Shown here in pieces: positions 23,105 to 32,654 of a stretch of DNA of 33,256 nucleotides. This stretch comes from a virus, in IMG/VR virus record IMGVR_UViG_3300020172_000467, positions 1-33,256 of that record; one strand, 5' to 3'. The stretch's first letter is position 1; each line of letters opens with the position of its first letter. Under the pieces are notes generated by a model, which saw only the letters and a list, made by a program, of their open reading frames with translations, was not told the origin of the DNA and made no database searches. The position numbers were made by a program, and so were the translations under genes.

Positions 23105-26100
23105 TTAGACCACTACTTCAGTGGTTTCAACTTTGGCTACAAATCTTATAACACTGGTGTCCCCGCTATTTGCTAGTATTTGAAGGGCGCCGTTTGTTTG
23201 ATCTGCTACAACATTAACATCATATCCTACCACACTTGACCAAATTTTAGTTTTATTAACTATTCTTACAGTAGCAGATGAAGCACCGATATTTCTAGTA
23301 ATTACTCCGTTAAATTCCCATGCACCCCCATCGTTGCTAGATAGTGCCCTAGCACTTACTAAGATTTTAAAAGCAAATGTTGAATCGTTTGGTAATACAA
23401 TTTGATTACTTCCCGATGCAGCAGATCCGTTTGATGTTAGTGCAGTAGGCGTTGTTGAATTTATAGATCGTCTTAATACATAAATTCCTGCCTGAGCATC
23501 GCCTGCTACAGAAAAACTTCCGCTAGCAAATGCATTTTGTAGTGCTCCAGATCGTGTTATAGCACCAGTACCAACTAGAATATTATCAGCAATTCCAACG
23601 CCACCAGCAACTGTCAATGCCGCAGAATCAACAGTGGTTGCATCAGTATTGTCAGTTATGTTTATCCTATTAGTAGTTGTAAATCCTCGATCTGTAACAG
23701 TTTGTAATGTACTATTATTCCAAACTGTTACTGTACCTGTTGTAGAACTTACTGCGGTATCTGTACCTGCTGTCAGTGTCTGAACACCTAAGTTTGTTAG
23801 TGTGACACTACCTGTTGACGCACTTACACCAATATAAGTTGTACCTTGTAAGGATGTTACACCATTATTGTTTATAGTAAAACTAACACTAGGACCGCCT
23901 GACGTTAGTCCAGAAATTCCAATCCCTGTTCCTGCACTTGGAGTAACACTAGAAACAACCCTAGACCCGTTATCGTGTATAGCAGAAGCATAGATGTTTA
24001 AAGCACCAATACCGCCATAGACAATTAATGCTCCAGAACCTGTATTTGATGAAGGAGTAGTATTTGTCAGCGTAATTACATTAGAGGTTGCGGCTCCACG
24101 ATCAGTTACTGATTGTAATGTACTAGTATTCCAAATAGTAACTGCACCAAAATTAGCACTGACCGCAGTGTCTGTGCCTGCTGAAATTGTACTAACGCCA
24201 ACACCTCCTGATCCAAGGCTAGATGTTGTTAATACTTCAAGACCTCCGGAGTATATTGTATTATTAACATATAAGCTACCACCGATTCCTACGCCACCAG
24301 CAACAACTAATGCACCTGTTGTAGTACTTGTAGCACTGGTTGTCGATGTTAATTGTAGACTGCCAAATTTTGCAGCACCAAATGTACCTGTGTTGCTAAA
24401 CAATGCAGGGAATTCTTGACCAGGGCCTGGGTAGATATTTGTTTTATAAACAAACGTTTGCGTAGCATTGTCCATTCCAATAAATGAATGGTTGTCGTAG
24501 GCAGTGTTTAGTGTTGCAGTGGTATTGTAGTGTAGTAATATTCCTCGGTCTAAACCGTCATTGACTCCAAGAGCGGTGTTATTAGGACCAGCTCCTAAAC
24601 TTAATACAGGGTCGACAATTACAGTCTGTGTAGAATTTACATAAGTAGAAGTTCCGTATACTTGTAAATTTCCGTAGATTGTTGCATTAGCTCCGACAAT
24701 TAAATTTCTACCAATCCCTACGCCACCTGTGACTATTAAAGCGCCTGCGGTTGAAGTGTTAGCATCTGTAGAATTGCTGATACTAATTGCTCTGTTAGTA
24801 GTATTACCACGATCAGTTACTGATTGTAATGTACTATTATTCCAAATAGTAATTGTACCTGTACTAGAACTTACCGCAGTGTCTGTGCCTGCGGTTAATG
24901 TTTGTACACCTAAGTTTGTTATAGAAACAATACCAGTAGCTGAACTTACACCAATGTACGTAGATCCTTGTAGAGCAATTACACCTGTGTTGTTAATGTT
25001 AAATCCTACGTTAGGCCCTAAGGAAACAAGTCCTGTAATGCTAATACCCGAGCCGCCAACTGGAGTAACTTCAGTTATTACCCTCTTGGTATTGTCGTAA
25101 ACGGTTCCACCGTAGATAGTTGATGCGTAAAGATTTCCGCTAATACCAACTCCGCCTGTGACTACTAAAGCACCTGTAGTAGTACCTGTAGATTCAGTTG
25201 CGTTAACTAGTCTAGTCAATCCGTTGACTGTGAGATCGTTGGTTATTTCAACATTAGTTGCGGTAGTATTTCCTGCAACAGTTAATCTTCCTTGTAAATT
25301 AGTTCCACCCGAGACAACTAATGCGCCCGTAAATGTACCAGTTGAGTCTGTTGCGTTGGTTATATAAACTGGATTAGTTGTAGAATTTCCTCGATCTGTA
25401 ACTAATTGTAGAGTGTCAACTGAAGTAATAGTTACTGCACCAGTTGACGTATTAATTGATATACCTGAGCCAGTGCTAATAGAAATAACACCGTATGCTC
25501 CCAATGTTGCATTTGTTAATACTTGACTACCGTTGGCAAAAATATTAAGAGCGTATATTTCACCAGCAACACCGACTCCACCTGCAACTGTCAGTGCTCC
25601 TGACGTAGTACCAGTTGATGTAGCACTGCTTAAAATTGCAACTTTTCCATCTAATACAATATTAGTAGCAGTTAGTGATATTAGTCCGCCGGGACTTGAT
25701 CTCAATCCTAGTTTAAAAGAACTATTGATATTGAGATCACCAGTTGTTGCATTGATGCTGTTAGCTATGGCATTGAAATCTAAAGATCCGCCTTCAATAA
25801 TTGCGTCTCCGCCGATAGTGGTGTTTCCTGCAATGCTTGCATATCCGCCAACAAGTAAATTTTCACCGATACCTACTCCGCCAACGACTGTCAATGCTCC
25901 GGAATTGGTAGAATTAGAACTGCCGGTGTTTGATATAGAAATTGATCTATCAGTGGTGTTTCCTCGACCAGTGACTGTTTGCAATGTGTCAGATTCAGAA
26001 ACTAGTACAGGAACACCGTTAGAATAAATTACACCACCGGCATAGATTGCGCCGCCGACCCGTAAATTATCACCAATACCAACTCCGCCTGTTACAGTTA

Positions 26101-29100
26101 ATGCACCAGTAGTTGTTGAAGATGCCGAAGTGGCATCTGTTATGCTAATTTTACTAGTAGTAGTCGATCCTCTGCTAGTAACAGTTTCTAAAGTGCTGGT
26201 ATTCCAAACAGTAACCACGCCTGTTGATGTGCTAACTGCGGTATCTGTGCCTGCAAGAATAGCAGTAACACCAAGACTACCAATAGTTCCAACAGTAACT
26301 ACAGGACTGCCGTTGCTATAGATTCCAGCCCCGTAAATATCACCAGCAACACCTAAACCGCCAGCAACGGTAACTGCACCTGAGTCAGTTCCTACAGCAT
26401 TTGTAATATTTGAAAAACGAACAATTACATTAGTACTCGATCCTCTTGCAGTAACAGTTTGTAGAGTTGAAGTATTTGAAACGGTTATACTGCCAACACT
26501 GCCAGTTAAATTAATATCTGCGCCTGCGGTTAAATTTGATACTGCGTAGCTGGCAATAGTTCCTGTTGAAATTAATTTTCCAGTACTATCATAGGCATTT
26601 TGAGCATATAAATCGCCCCCTATGCCAGCACCGCCCGCAACCTGCAGAGCACCAGTTGATGTATTAATAGCATTAACAGAAGAAATAACTGTTAAAGTAT
26701 TTGTTGATTTAATGCCGTTACTTGATACCCAATTGTTAACGCCATCATATAACCACGAAATATGAGGAGTTGCAGAAGGACCAATTTGTAATCCGCTTAG
26801 AGCAGCAATCGATGCAGTAAAAGCGCCAGTGCTTAAACTTATAGTCTTGTCGCCGATGTTTAAATTATTACTATTAAGTTGAAATTGATTCCCGTCAACA
26901 TATAAATCGCCTTGAAGATACGTGTCTCCGCCAACGACTAAATTTTTAGCAATTCCAACACCACCACTAACTACTAGAGCACCTGTAGTAGTAGATGTGC
27001 TGTTAGCAACGCTGGTAGCTAGAAGTTGTCCTGTAAAGTTTAAGGCACCGTTGACTTGTAAATCGCTTTCAACTGTTACTAATGTACCTGCAGGATCAAT
27101 AGTTAAATTGCCACTGTTTGTCTGTATACGACTACCTGAGAACAGTAACTGGCCAATTTGAATACTAGTCGGTGTTAATACAGATGAGTTAACTCCGTCA
27201 CTGATTGTTAAACTAGATAAAGGACCTAGATTAAAGTTTGCTGTGCCAAAATCTACGTTACCTGTACGTTGATTAATGCGGAATTCAGGACCGACACGGA
27301 AATCTCCAAGATGATCAACTGTTTGATAATAAACTTTAGCACCGTTTAATGCAATAATTTCGTTAGCTTGTACTGCTAGATTAGGATCGTTGGTAAAGTC
27401 TTTGCCGCTACCAATGTAGCTCATGTTAAAGGCAATAGCTTTTAAGTCAATACCTTCACCGTCTGCATATATACCATAATTGCCGTAACAGACAGCAGAA
27501 CCAATACTACGCATTTCACCACCAAACTGTCTGTAGTCAGCTAGTGTAATTTGTTGAGCACTGGCTACTACTGTTGCAGTATATGATGCTGTGGTAGAAT
27601 AAACATTTTGACTGCCTAGGCCATCGTCAGTGATACTAACGCTGCCGTCTGCGCCGTCAGAGTGAATTAAAATTGTAGTACTTACATCAGAGTTGTAAGA
27701 TACAGTAGGTACTGTAAAACTATCAGTATATCTAGCCACAGTACTAACACGTATTTCGTCAAGATAACCTCTTAATGATAAGTTAGATACTCCAGAATAA
27801 CCGCCAATGGTTAAATTATCAGAGTTTGTAACGTTGGCAGTGGCTGTAGTTGTGGCTTCTAATACACCATTAACAAATAATCTATTTTGATTTGCAGAAT
27901 CTCTGCTCATCATTACGTGATACCAAGTGCCTGTGTTTAGTACAGTAGTTGCTGTAAAAACAGTTGTACCGTGTTGACCTGTTAGTTTGTTGCTAGTTTC
28001 TAAATATAGACCAAAAGTAGTAGCGGCTGTGTTACCTTTGTTAATAACATATTGTTTTCTGCCGCCAGTAGTTAAATGAACCCATGCTTCTAAAGTGTAT
28101 GTACTAAAACCGTATTGTAAATCAGCATCACTACCAATTTCTAATAAGTCGCCGTCTGTAGTAAAACGTGCAGATGCTGTGCCAAATTTCTTTTGGAAAC
28201 TGCTGACCTGGGCATTACCTAATACGTTAACTGTCTTTCCAGATCGATCAGCTGCTTCAACAAAGCCACTGGCCTTGCCTGTTAGATAAACATATTCTGG
28301 AGTTACTTCATTAATTGCACCGCTGGCTAGCACAGTACCTGTACTGCCGATGTAATATAAATTATGGCCAACAGTGAATGTGCCTGTGGTGTTTGCTAAA
28401 CGTAGTCTAGTACGGCCTTGGCCGCCCCAACCTACACTACCACTTTCTGCAACAATACCTTTGTCAGAGAAATAACTGAATCCGTTTAATAATTCAACTC
28501 TAGTACCGTTGGTGATATGTACCGCAGTTGAACTTGGAGTAATAAAGGTTGCTTCATTGAACAAGAAAGCAGCTTCAAGACTGTTAGCAGTAACTTGGCT
28601 ACCATCTAAGTATGCGCCGCCACCAGCATCATTGCTGTCGAACCCGTAAGGATCCCCTGCGGTAGGATTTGATCCTCTAGTAATTACTGAGAATCTTTCT
28701 ACGTAAGGACTACGTGAAGCAATTGTTGCTGAATTTGCAAATTTGAATGCATAACCTGGTTTATAAAATCCGCCAACAGTGAAGTCACTAATCGAAGTTT
28801 GACCGTTTAATAAGAAAGCACTTTGCGTATTAGTGGCAGTAGTTGGACTTACGTATACTTCTCGAAGTCCGTCACCTCGAACGCTAACTCCTATTGGTAC
28901 AGTTAATGGAAATTCTTCTACATAATTTCCAGAAAGGACAAATACTACTGCATTTTGTCCAACTGCTCCGGCAAGTTCTAGTCCTCGGGCAATTGTTCGT
29001 ACAGCACTTTGAGGAAGTTTACCGGTGTTAATATTATCACCGTCTTCAGAAACATAAAATACATGAGTATCACCTTTTAATAGATCTACTCCTTGTACTC

Positions 29101-29347
29101 GTAAAGTTCCGCCAATGTTTACATTATTGTAAAACCCTGCACCGCCCAGTACAGTTAACGCACCTGTAGTTGAATTTGTAGAACTTGTGGCACTTGTTAT
29201 GTTTAGATTGCCACCAAAGGTTGAATTGCCAGAAAGACCTATGCCACCTTGAATGACTAACGCACCTGTTGTTGTGCTTGTTGACGTTGCAGTTTGACCA
29301 TTAAGAATTACTGCACCGTTTTTAACGATGAAATCAGCTTGTGCCAT
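23105..29347 (-). CDS. Long tail fibre with beta-helix, LamG-like domain and repeat shaft
   Basis: 2080 residues. The N-terminus (DFIVKNGAVILNG) and the repeat unit STTTGALVVAGGVGIGGNLYVGG are typical of long T4-like marine phage fibres. Residues 93-310 look like a right-handed beta-helix of the pectin-lyase type (AVRTIARGLELAG, VVFVLSGNYVEEF, VSVRGDGL). Residues 380-550 form a LamG/concanavalin-type domain (ARFTTDGDLLEIG, TLEAWVHL, WYHVMMSRDS, RLFVNGVLE, GYLDEIRVS). The rest is a shaft of many ~25-residue units, with a ~100-residue module near residues 1550-1650 shared with the 1082-aa fibre. The last 140 residues (GAWEFNGVITRN to VETTEVVV) form a separate cap. GGGAA precedes the ATG, and TATAAATA lies just after the preceding stop. 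Receptor binding is inferred. Confidence 0.88.
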   Translation of the reverse strand: MAQADFIVKNGAVILNGQTATSTSTTTGALVIQGGIGLSGNSTFGGNLNITSATSSTNSTTGALTVLGGAGFYNNVNIGGTLRVQGVDLLKGDTHVFYVSEDGDNINTGKLPQSAVRTIARGLELAGAVGQNAVVFVLSGNYVEEFPLTVPIGVSVRGDGLREVYVSPTTATNTQSAFLLNGQTSISDFTVGGFYKPGYAFKFANSATIASRSPYVERFSVITRGSNPTAGDPYGFDSNDAGGGAYLDGSQVTANSLEAAFLFNEATFITPSSTAVHITNGTRVELLNGFSYFSDKGIVAESGSVGWGGQGRTRLRLANTTGTFTVGHNLYYIGSTGTVLASGAINEVTPEYVYLTGKASGFVEAADRSGKTVNVLGNAQVSSFQKKFGTASARFTTDGDLLEIGSDADLQYGFSTYTLEAWVHLTTGGRKQYVINKGNTAATTFGLYLETSNKLTGQHGTTVFTATTVLNTGTWYHVMMSRDSANQNRLFVNGVLEATTTATANVTNSDNLTIGGYSGVSNLSLRGYLDEIRVSTVARYTDSFTVPTVSYNSDVSTTILIHSDGADGSVSITDDGLGSQNVYSTTASYTATVVASAQQITLADYRQFGGEMRSIGSAVCYGNYGIYADGEGIDLKAIAFNMSYIGSGKDFTNDPNLAVQANEIIALNGAKVYYQTVDHLGDFRVGPEFRINQRTGNVDFGTANFNLGPLSSLTISDGVNSSVLTPTSIQIGQLLFSGSRIQTNSGNLTIDPAGTLVTVESDLQVNGALNFTGQLLATSVANSTSTTTGALVVSGGVGIAKNLVVGGDTYLQGDLYVDGNQFQLNSNNLNIGDKTISLSTGAFTASIAALSGLQIGPSATPHISWLYDGVNNWVSSNGIKSTNTLTVISSVNAINTSTGALQVAGGAGIGGDLYAQNAYDSTGKLISTGTIASYAVSNLTAGADINLTGSVGSITVSNTSTLQTVTARGSSTNVIVRFSNITNAVGTDSGAVTVAGGLGVAGDIYGAGIYSNGSPVVTVGTIGSLGVTAILAGTDTAVSTSTGVVTVWNTSTLETVTSRGSTTTSKISITDATSASSTTTGALTVTGGVGIGDNLRVGGAIYAGGVIYSNGVPVLVSESDTLQTVTGRGNTTDRSISISNTGSSNSTNSGALTVVGGVGIGENLLVGGYASIAGNTTIGGDAIIEGGSLDFNAIANSINATTGDLNINSSFKLGLRSSPGGLISLTATNIVLDGKVAILSSATSTGTTSGALTVAGGVGVAGEIYALNIFANGSQVLTNATLGAYGVISISTGSGISINTSTGAVTITSVDTLQLVTDRGNSTTNPVYITNATDSTGTFTGALVVSGGTNLQGRLTVAGNTTATNVEITNDLTVNGLTRLVNATESTGTTTGALVVTGGVGISGNLYASTIYGGTVYDNTKRVITEVTPVGGSGISITGLVSLGPNVGFNINNTGVIALQGSTYIGVSSATGIVSITNLGVQTLTAGTDTAVSSSTGTITIWNNSTLQSVTDRGNTTNRAISISNSTDANTSTAGALIVTGGVGIGRNLIVGANATIYGNLQVYGTSTYVNSTQTVIVDPVLSLGAGPNNTALGVNDGLDRGILLHYNTTATLNTAYDNHSFIGMDNATQTFVYKTNIYPGPGQEFPALFSNTGTFGAAKFGSLQLTSTTSATSTTTGALVVAGGVGIGGSLYVNNTIYSGGLEVLTTSSLGSGGVGVSTISAGTDTAVSANFGAVTIWNTSTLQSVTDRGAATSNVITLTNTTPSSNTGSGALIVYGGIGALNIYASAIHDNGSRVVSSVTPSAGTGIGISGLTSGGPSVSFTINNNGVTSLQGTTYIGVSASTGSVTLTNLGVQTLTAGTDTAVSSTTGTVTVWNNSTLQTVTDRGFTTTNRINITDNTDATTVDSAALTVAGGVGIADNILVGTGAITRSGALQNAFASGSFSVAGDAQAGIYVLRRSINSTTPTALTSNGSAASGSNQIVLPNDSTFAFKILVSARALSSNDGGAWEFNGVITRNIGASSATVRIVNKTKIWSSVVGYDVNVVADQTNGALQILANSGDTSVIRFVAKVETTEVVV

Positions 29348-29380
29348 TCAGTTTCCCTTTCCACTTGACGGCTTGTCGAA

Positions 29381-29388
29381 TATTTATA
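29381..29388 (-). promoter_or_regulatory. Late promoter -10 box (TATAAATA) before the 2080-aa fibre
   Basis: A perfect T4 late consensus immediately after the stop codon of the 1082-aa fibre. Predicted leader about 28 nt, containing AAGGGAA. Confidence 0.68.
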
Positions 29389-32300
29389 TTAGGTAATTAT
29401 TGCTAATCTAATTGCCCTTAAACTCATGCTTACAGGTGTATAGTTAGGAGTAAACACTACAGACAGCGTACCGCCTCCATAGGTTACATCAAATGTTCCT
29501 AGTTCACCTGTGTTTGTAATTAATCCGTATTGACTTATATATGTTCCTAATGCTGCACTAGATCCGTCATAAGTAACAACTAGTTCAACAACATGGAATT
29601 TATTAGGAGTACCTAAGTCAACAATCTGTACCAAATATTTTGCAGTTGTAAATATTGCAGCACCATAGCTGTCAATAGTTACAGGAGTTGAATCTGTTTT
29701 ACCTGTTACTTTAGGTGAACTAATTAAGTTGTCATCAACTCTAACAGTTAGACCTTTGACTTGTGCTCCAGATGTGATATTTCCTGCAACACCAACTCCG
29801 CCTGCAACTACTAATGCACCAGTTGTGGTATTTTGTAAGTTTGTTGATGTTGAATTAATTTTAACACTACCGTTGGCAACAAATAATGCCCATTTATTAG
29901 TAGCATCGCCATTAGTAAATGTAGGTGCGTTATCAATATAGAATGTTGCAGCATCATTCCAAGTAGGATTTTGTGTTGCAGTAATTGTTGGGCGTCCAAC
30001 ACTGTTAATTGCTACAACATTATTAATGCTACCAACTGAATTAGAATCAATAAAAGTTGCTGTGGATAACGTTAATCCAGCACCTGCAGAGTTTATGATA
30101 TTCTTAGTAACAGTTCCAGAACGGGTAATTGATCCACCGACTGTAACATCAATACCAACTCCAACTCCGCCTGATACTACTAATGCACCAGTACCAACAT
30201 TATCAGAAGTTACTGTAGATAAAATTCTAACATTGCCGCCAATATATGCGTCTTGTCCAATACCAACTCCGCCTTCGACTACTAGATCGCCCGTAGCTGT
30301 TGATGTAGCTGTTGTGCCGCTGTTAATATATGCAGTTCCGGATACAACTCTGCTGGCTCTAATCGTTTCTGCAACACCTAGTCCGCCTGCAACTGTAGCG
30401 GCACCTGTGGTTTTGCTTATACTGTCTGTAGTTCCTGTTACACGAAGATCAACAGTAGTAACTGTACTTGCAACTGATACACTATTACCAACAGTTAAAT
30501 CTTTAGCAATTCCAACACCACCTAATGTAACTAACGATCCGTTATTAGATGCTGTGCTATTAGTTGCGTCAGTTACTCTAACTGTGCCTCCAACATTAAC
30601 ATTTTTTCCAAATCCAGCTCCACCAACTACTACTAACGCACCACTGCCGGTGTTATCTGATTGTGTAGCGTTAGTGATATTCAATGTACCGTATAGTACT
30701 TCGTTACCACCAATGTAAACGTTTCCAGCAACACCTAAACCGCCAGCAATAGTAACTGCGCCAGTGTCGGTTCCTGTACTTTGTGTAAGATTTAAGAACT
30801 GAAATGTGTTAGTAAATGCACCACCAATACCTGCATTAACAGTGCCAGTGGTTAAAATTTGAGCGCCGTTAATCCAACCTTCTGTGGCTACGTGTAGATA
30901 ATTGGTACCGATGCCGCCATATGGAACTTGTAGAGCATTGTTAGCAATTGCTAAAACATCAAATTTATTTGATGTAAATGTTGTTGTGTTGGCAAAAACA
31001 GTTTTACCAGCAACGCCAATGCCGCCATCAAGAATCAATGCACCTGTATTTTCATCTATAGCTTCAGTAGTATCACGTAAAATAATACTACCGGCTTCTA
31101 ATGTACTCCAAGTTCCTGAACTGTAATAGTCGCCAAATGGTGTACTACCATTTACTCCTGGTTCGATACCTTGTTTTAAAATAAATCTTTGGGTAGAATT
31201 TTCTAATCCAACAAATGCACGATAATCAGTGGCTGTAGATATAGCATTCTGATAATGTATTAACAAACCTTTGTCATATACATCCGGTGTAGTCAGCATT
31301 GTGCCATTAGCGCCGCCACCAATTTCAATAATTGGATCAACAATATAAGTGTTTGTTGAATTTACTGTTACTTGAGCCCCAGTTCCTAGCAGTAATAAGT
31401 CACCTTCAATGATGGTGTTACCTTTAACTGTCAAGTCCCGTTTAATGTAAGTGCCGCCTTCAACTACTAACGCATTAGTTGCGGTTGTTCCTGTCGAACT
31501 ATCTGTGTTACCAATAATTACGTTACCAGCAACTCCTAGACCACCGTCAACTACTAGAGCAGCATTACTTGGTGTTGTGGCTGCTGTTACATCGTTAACG
31601 TGTATTGATGCAACATTTAATTTTCCTTCGATACTAGCACCACCACGAACTACTAGTGCGCCTCTGCCTAATTGAGAAGATACAGTAGTGTCTGTTATGT
31701 ATACTTGTCCTTCAATACGTGCAGGACCTCCTACACCTAGGCCGCCGCCGTTGGCTATTTGAATGCTGTTGCCGGCTACGGTACTGGTATTAAATTCTCC
31801 AGAAACAAAATGTGCATTTCTAACCCATAGATCTTGTCCAATGCCTAGACCGCCTGCTAATCTTAGAGCGCCTGTTGAAGTACTAGATGCATTTTCTGTT
31901 CCAAGGATAGTTGCTGTTGTCAAAACTGCTAGATATCCGCCTATATAAGCATTACCGCCAACGCCTAGTCCACCGCCTCTATTAATAATTACAGCACCAG
32001 TAGTTGTACTAAAAGAATTAGTACTAGTTGTTACTTCAATACCGTCTGGGAAATTAATTAAACCCTGATTTGACGTTGCACGAGTTAGAATTTCACTGTT
32101 GTTTAATTCATAATAACCAAATAGACTACCGCCGCCACTACCATAGATTCCGTTACCAAAACTAATACCGCCCGCTATTTGTAGTGCTTGCCCGTTAGCA
32201 GACGATGTTGTACCAGAAAGCTCGCCAATATAGAAACTACCGGAAGTAGCATATAATGCCCAGGCTTTTTCAATAGTTAAATTACTGCCTGCTATTGGAG

Positions 32301-32637
32301 CACCTTTGATATAAATGCTGGTAGCATTAGTATAGGTAGCATTTAAACTAACTGTGTCTAAAACCGAGCTGCCAAAATAATTTGTAATACCCCAGGTTAC
32401 ACGTCCGGATGTAAGAGTATCTGTAAAAGTACCATCGCCTAAACTTAATTGTGCTCCTGTGGCAAACGTACCTCCAGTAATAGCACCTGTGCGTTTAATA
32501 GATCCGCCAATGTTGATGTTGCCGCCAATACCAGCTCCGCCAGCAACTAACAGTGCTCCTGATGAAGTCAAGGCAGACTGTGTTGTTCCTTGAACTTGTA
32601 AGCCTTCTTTTACGACGAAATCTTTTGTTACTGACAT
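29389..32637 (-). CDS. Repeat-shaft tail fibre (1082 aa)
   Basis: The N-terminus (DFVVKEGLQVQG) resembles that of the 2080-aa fibre, and the same STTTGALVVAGGVGI repeat fills most of the protein. Residues 400-515 hold a module (NTYIVDPIIEIGGGANG, KGLLIHYQN, YRAFVGLENSTQRFILK) related to residues 1550-1650 of its neighbour. Two similar inserts (KAWALYATSGSFYIGE and NKWALFVANGSVKIN) occur near the two ends. The last 92 residues (TAKYLVQIVDLG, KFHVVELVVTYDG, YGLITNTGELGTFDVTY) form a cap homologous to that of the upstream fibre at the right edge. AAGGA lies 8 nt before the ATG. It follows the edge gene after 17 nt, so they are probably co-transcribed. Confidence 0.87.
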   Translation of the reverse strand: MSVTKDFVVKEGLQVQGTTQSALTSSGALLVAGGAGIGGNINIGGSIKRTGAITGGTFATGAQLSLGDGTFTDTLTSGRVTWGITNYFGSSVLDTVSLNATYTNATSIYIKGAPIAGSNLTIEKAWALYATSGSFYIGELSGTTSSANGQALQIAGGISFGNGIYGSGGGSLFGYYELNNSEILTRATSNQGLINFPDGIEVTTSTNSFSTTTGAVIINRGGGLGVGGNAYIGGYLAVLTTATILGTENASSTSTGALRLAGGLGIGQDLWVRNAHFVSGEFNTSTVAGNSIQIANGGGLGVGGPARIEGQVYITDTTVSSQLGRGALVVRGGASIEGKLNVASIHVNDVTAATTPSNAALVVDGGLGVAGNVIIGNTDSSTGTTATNALVVEGGTYIKRDLTVKGNTIIEGDLLLLGTGAQVTVNSTNTYIVDPIIEIGGGANGTMLTTPDVYDKGLLIHYQNAISTATDYRAFVGLENSTQRFILKQGIEPGVNGSTPFGDYYSSGTWSTLEAGSIILRDTTEAIDENTGALILDGGIGVAGKTVFANTTTFTSNKFDVLAIANNALQVPYGGIGTNYLHVATEGWINGAQILTTGTVNAGIGGAFTNTFQFLNLTQSTGTDTGAVTIAGGLGVAGNVYIGGNEVLYGTLNITNATQSDNTGSGALVVVGGAGFGKNVNVGGTVRVTDATNSTASNNGSLVTLGGVGIAKDLTVGNSVSVASTVTTVDLRVTGTTDSISKTTGAATVAGGLGVAETIRASRVVSGTAYINSGTTATSTATGDLVVEGGVGIGQDAYIGGNVRILSTVTSDNVGTGALVVSGGVGVGIDVTVGGSITRSGTVTKNIINSAGAGLTLSTATFIDSNSVGSINNVVAINSVGRPTITATQNPTWNDAATFYIDNAPTFTNGDATNKWALFVANGSVKINSTSTNLQNTTTGALVVAGGVGVAGNITSGAQVKGLTVRVDDNLISSPKVTGKTDSTPVTIDSYGAAIFTTAKYLVQIVDLGTPNKFHVVELVVTYDGSSAALGTYISQYGLITNTGELGTFDVTYGGGTLSVVFTPNYTPVSMSLRAIRLAIIT

Positions 32638-32654
32638 TTTTTATATCCTTACGT

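Noticed and set aside
23106-23122. Hairpin ACCACT/AGTGGT at the end of the 2080-aa fibre as a terminator
   Set aside because: Only a 6-bp stem inside the coding region and no U-tract follows on the minus strand.
30026-30718. 230-codon plus-strand ORF opposite the 1082-aa fibre
   Set aside because: Composition (Pro, Thr, Val runs) mirrors the Gly/Val/Thr repeat codons of the fibre on the other strand.
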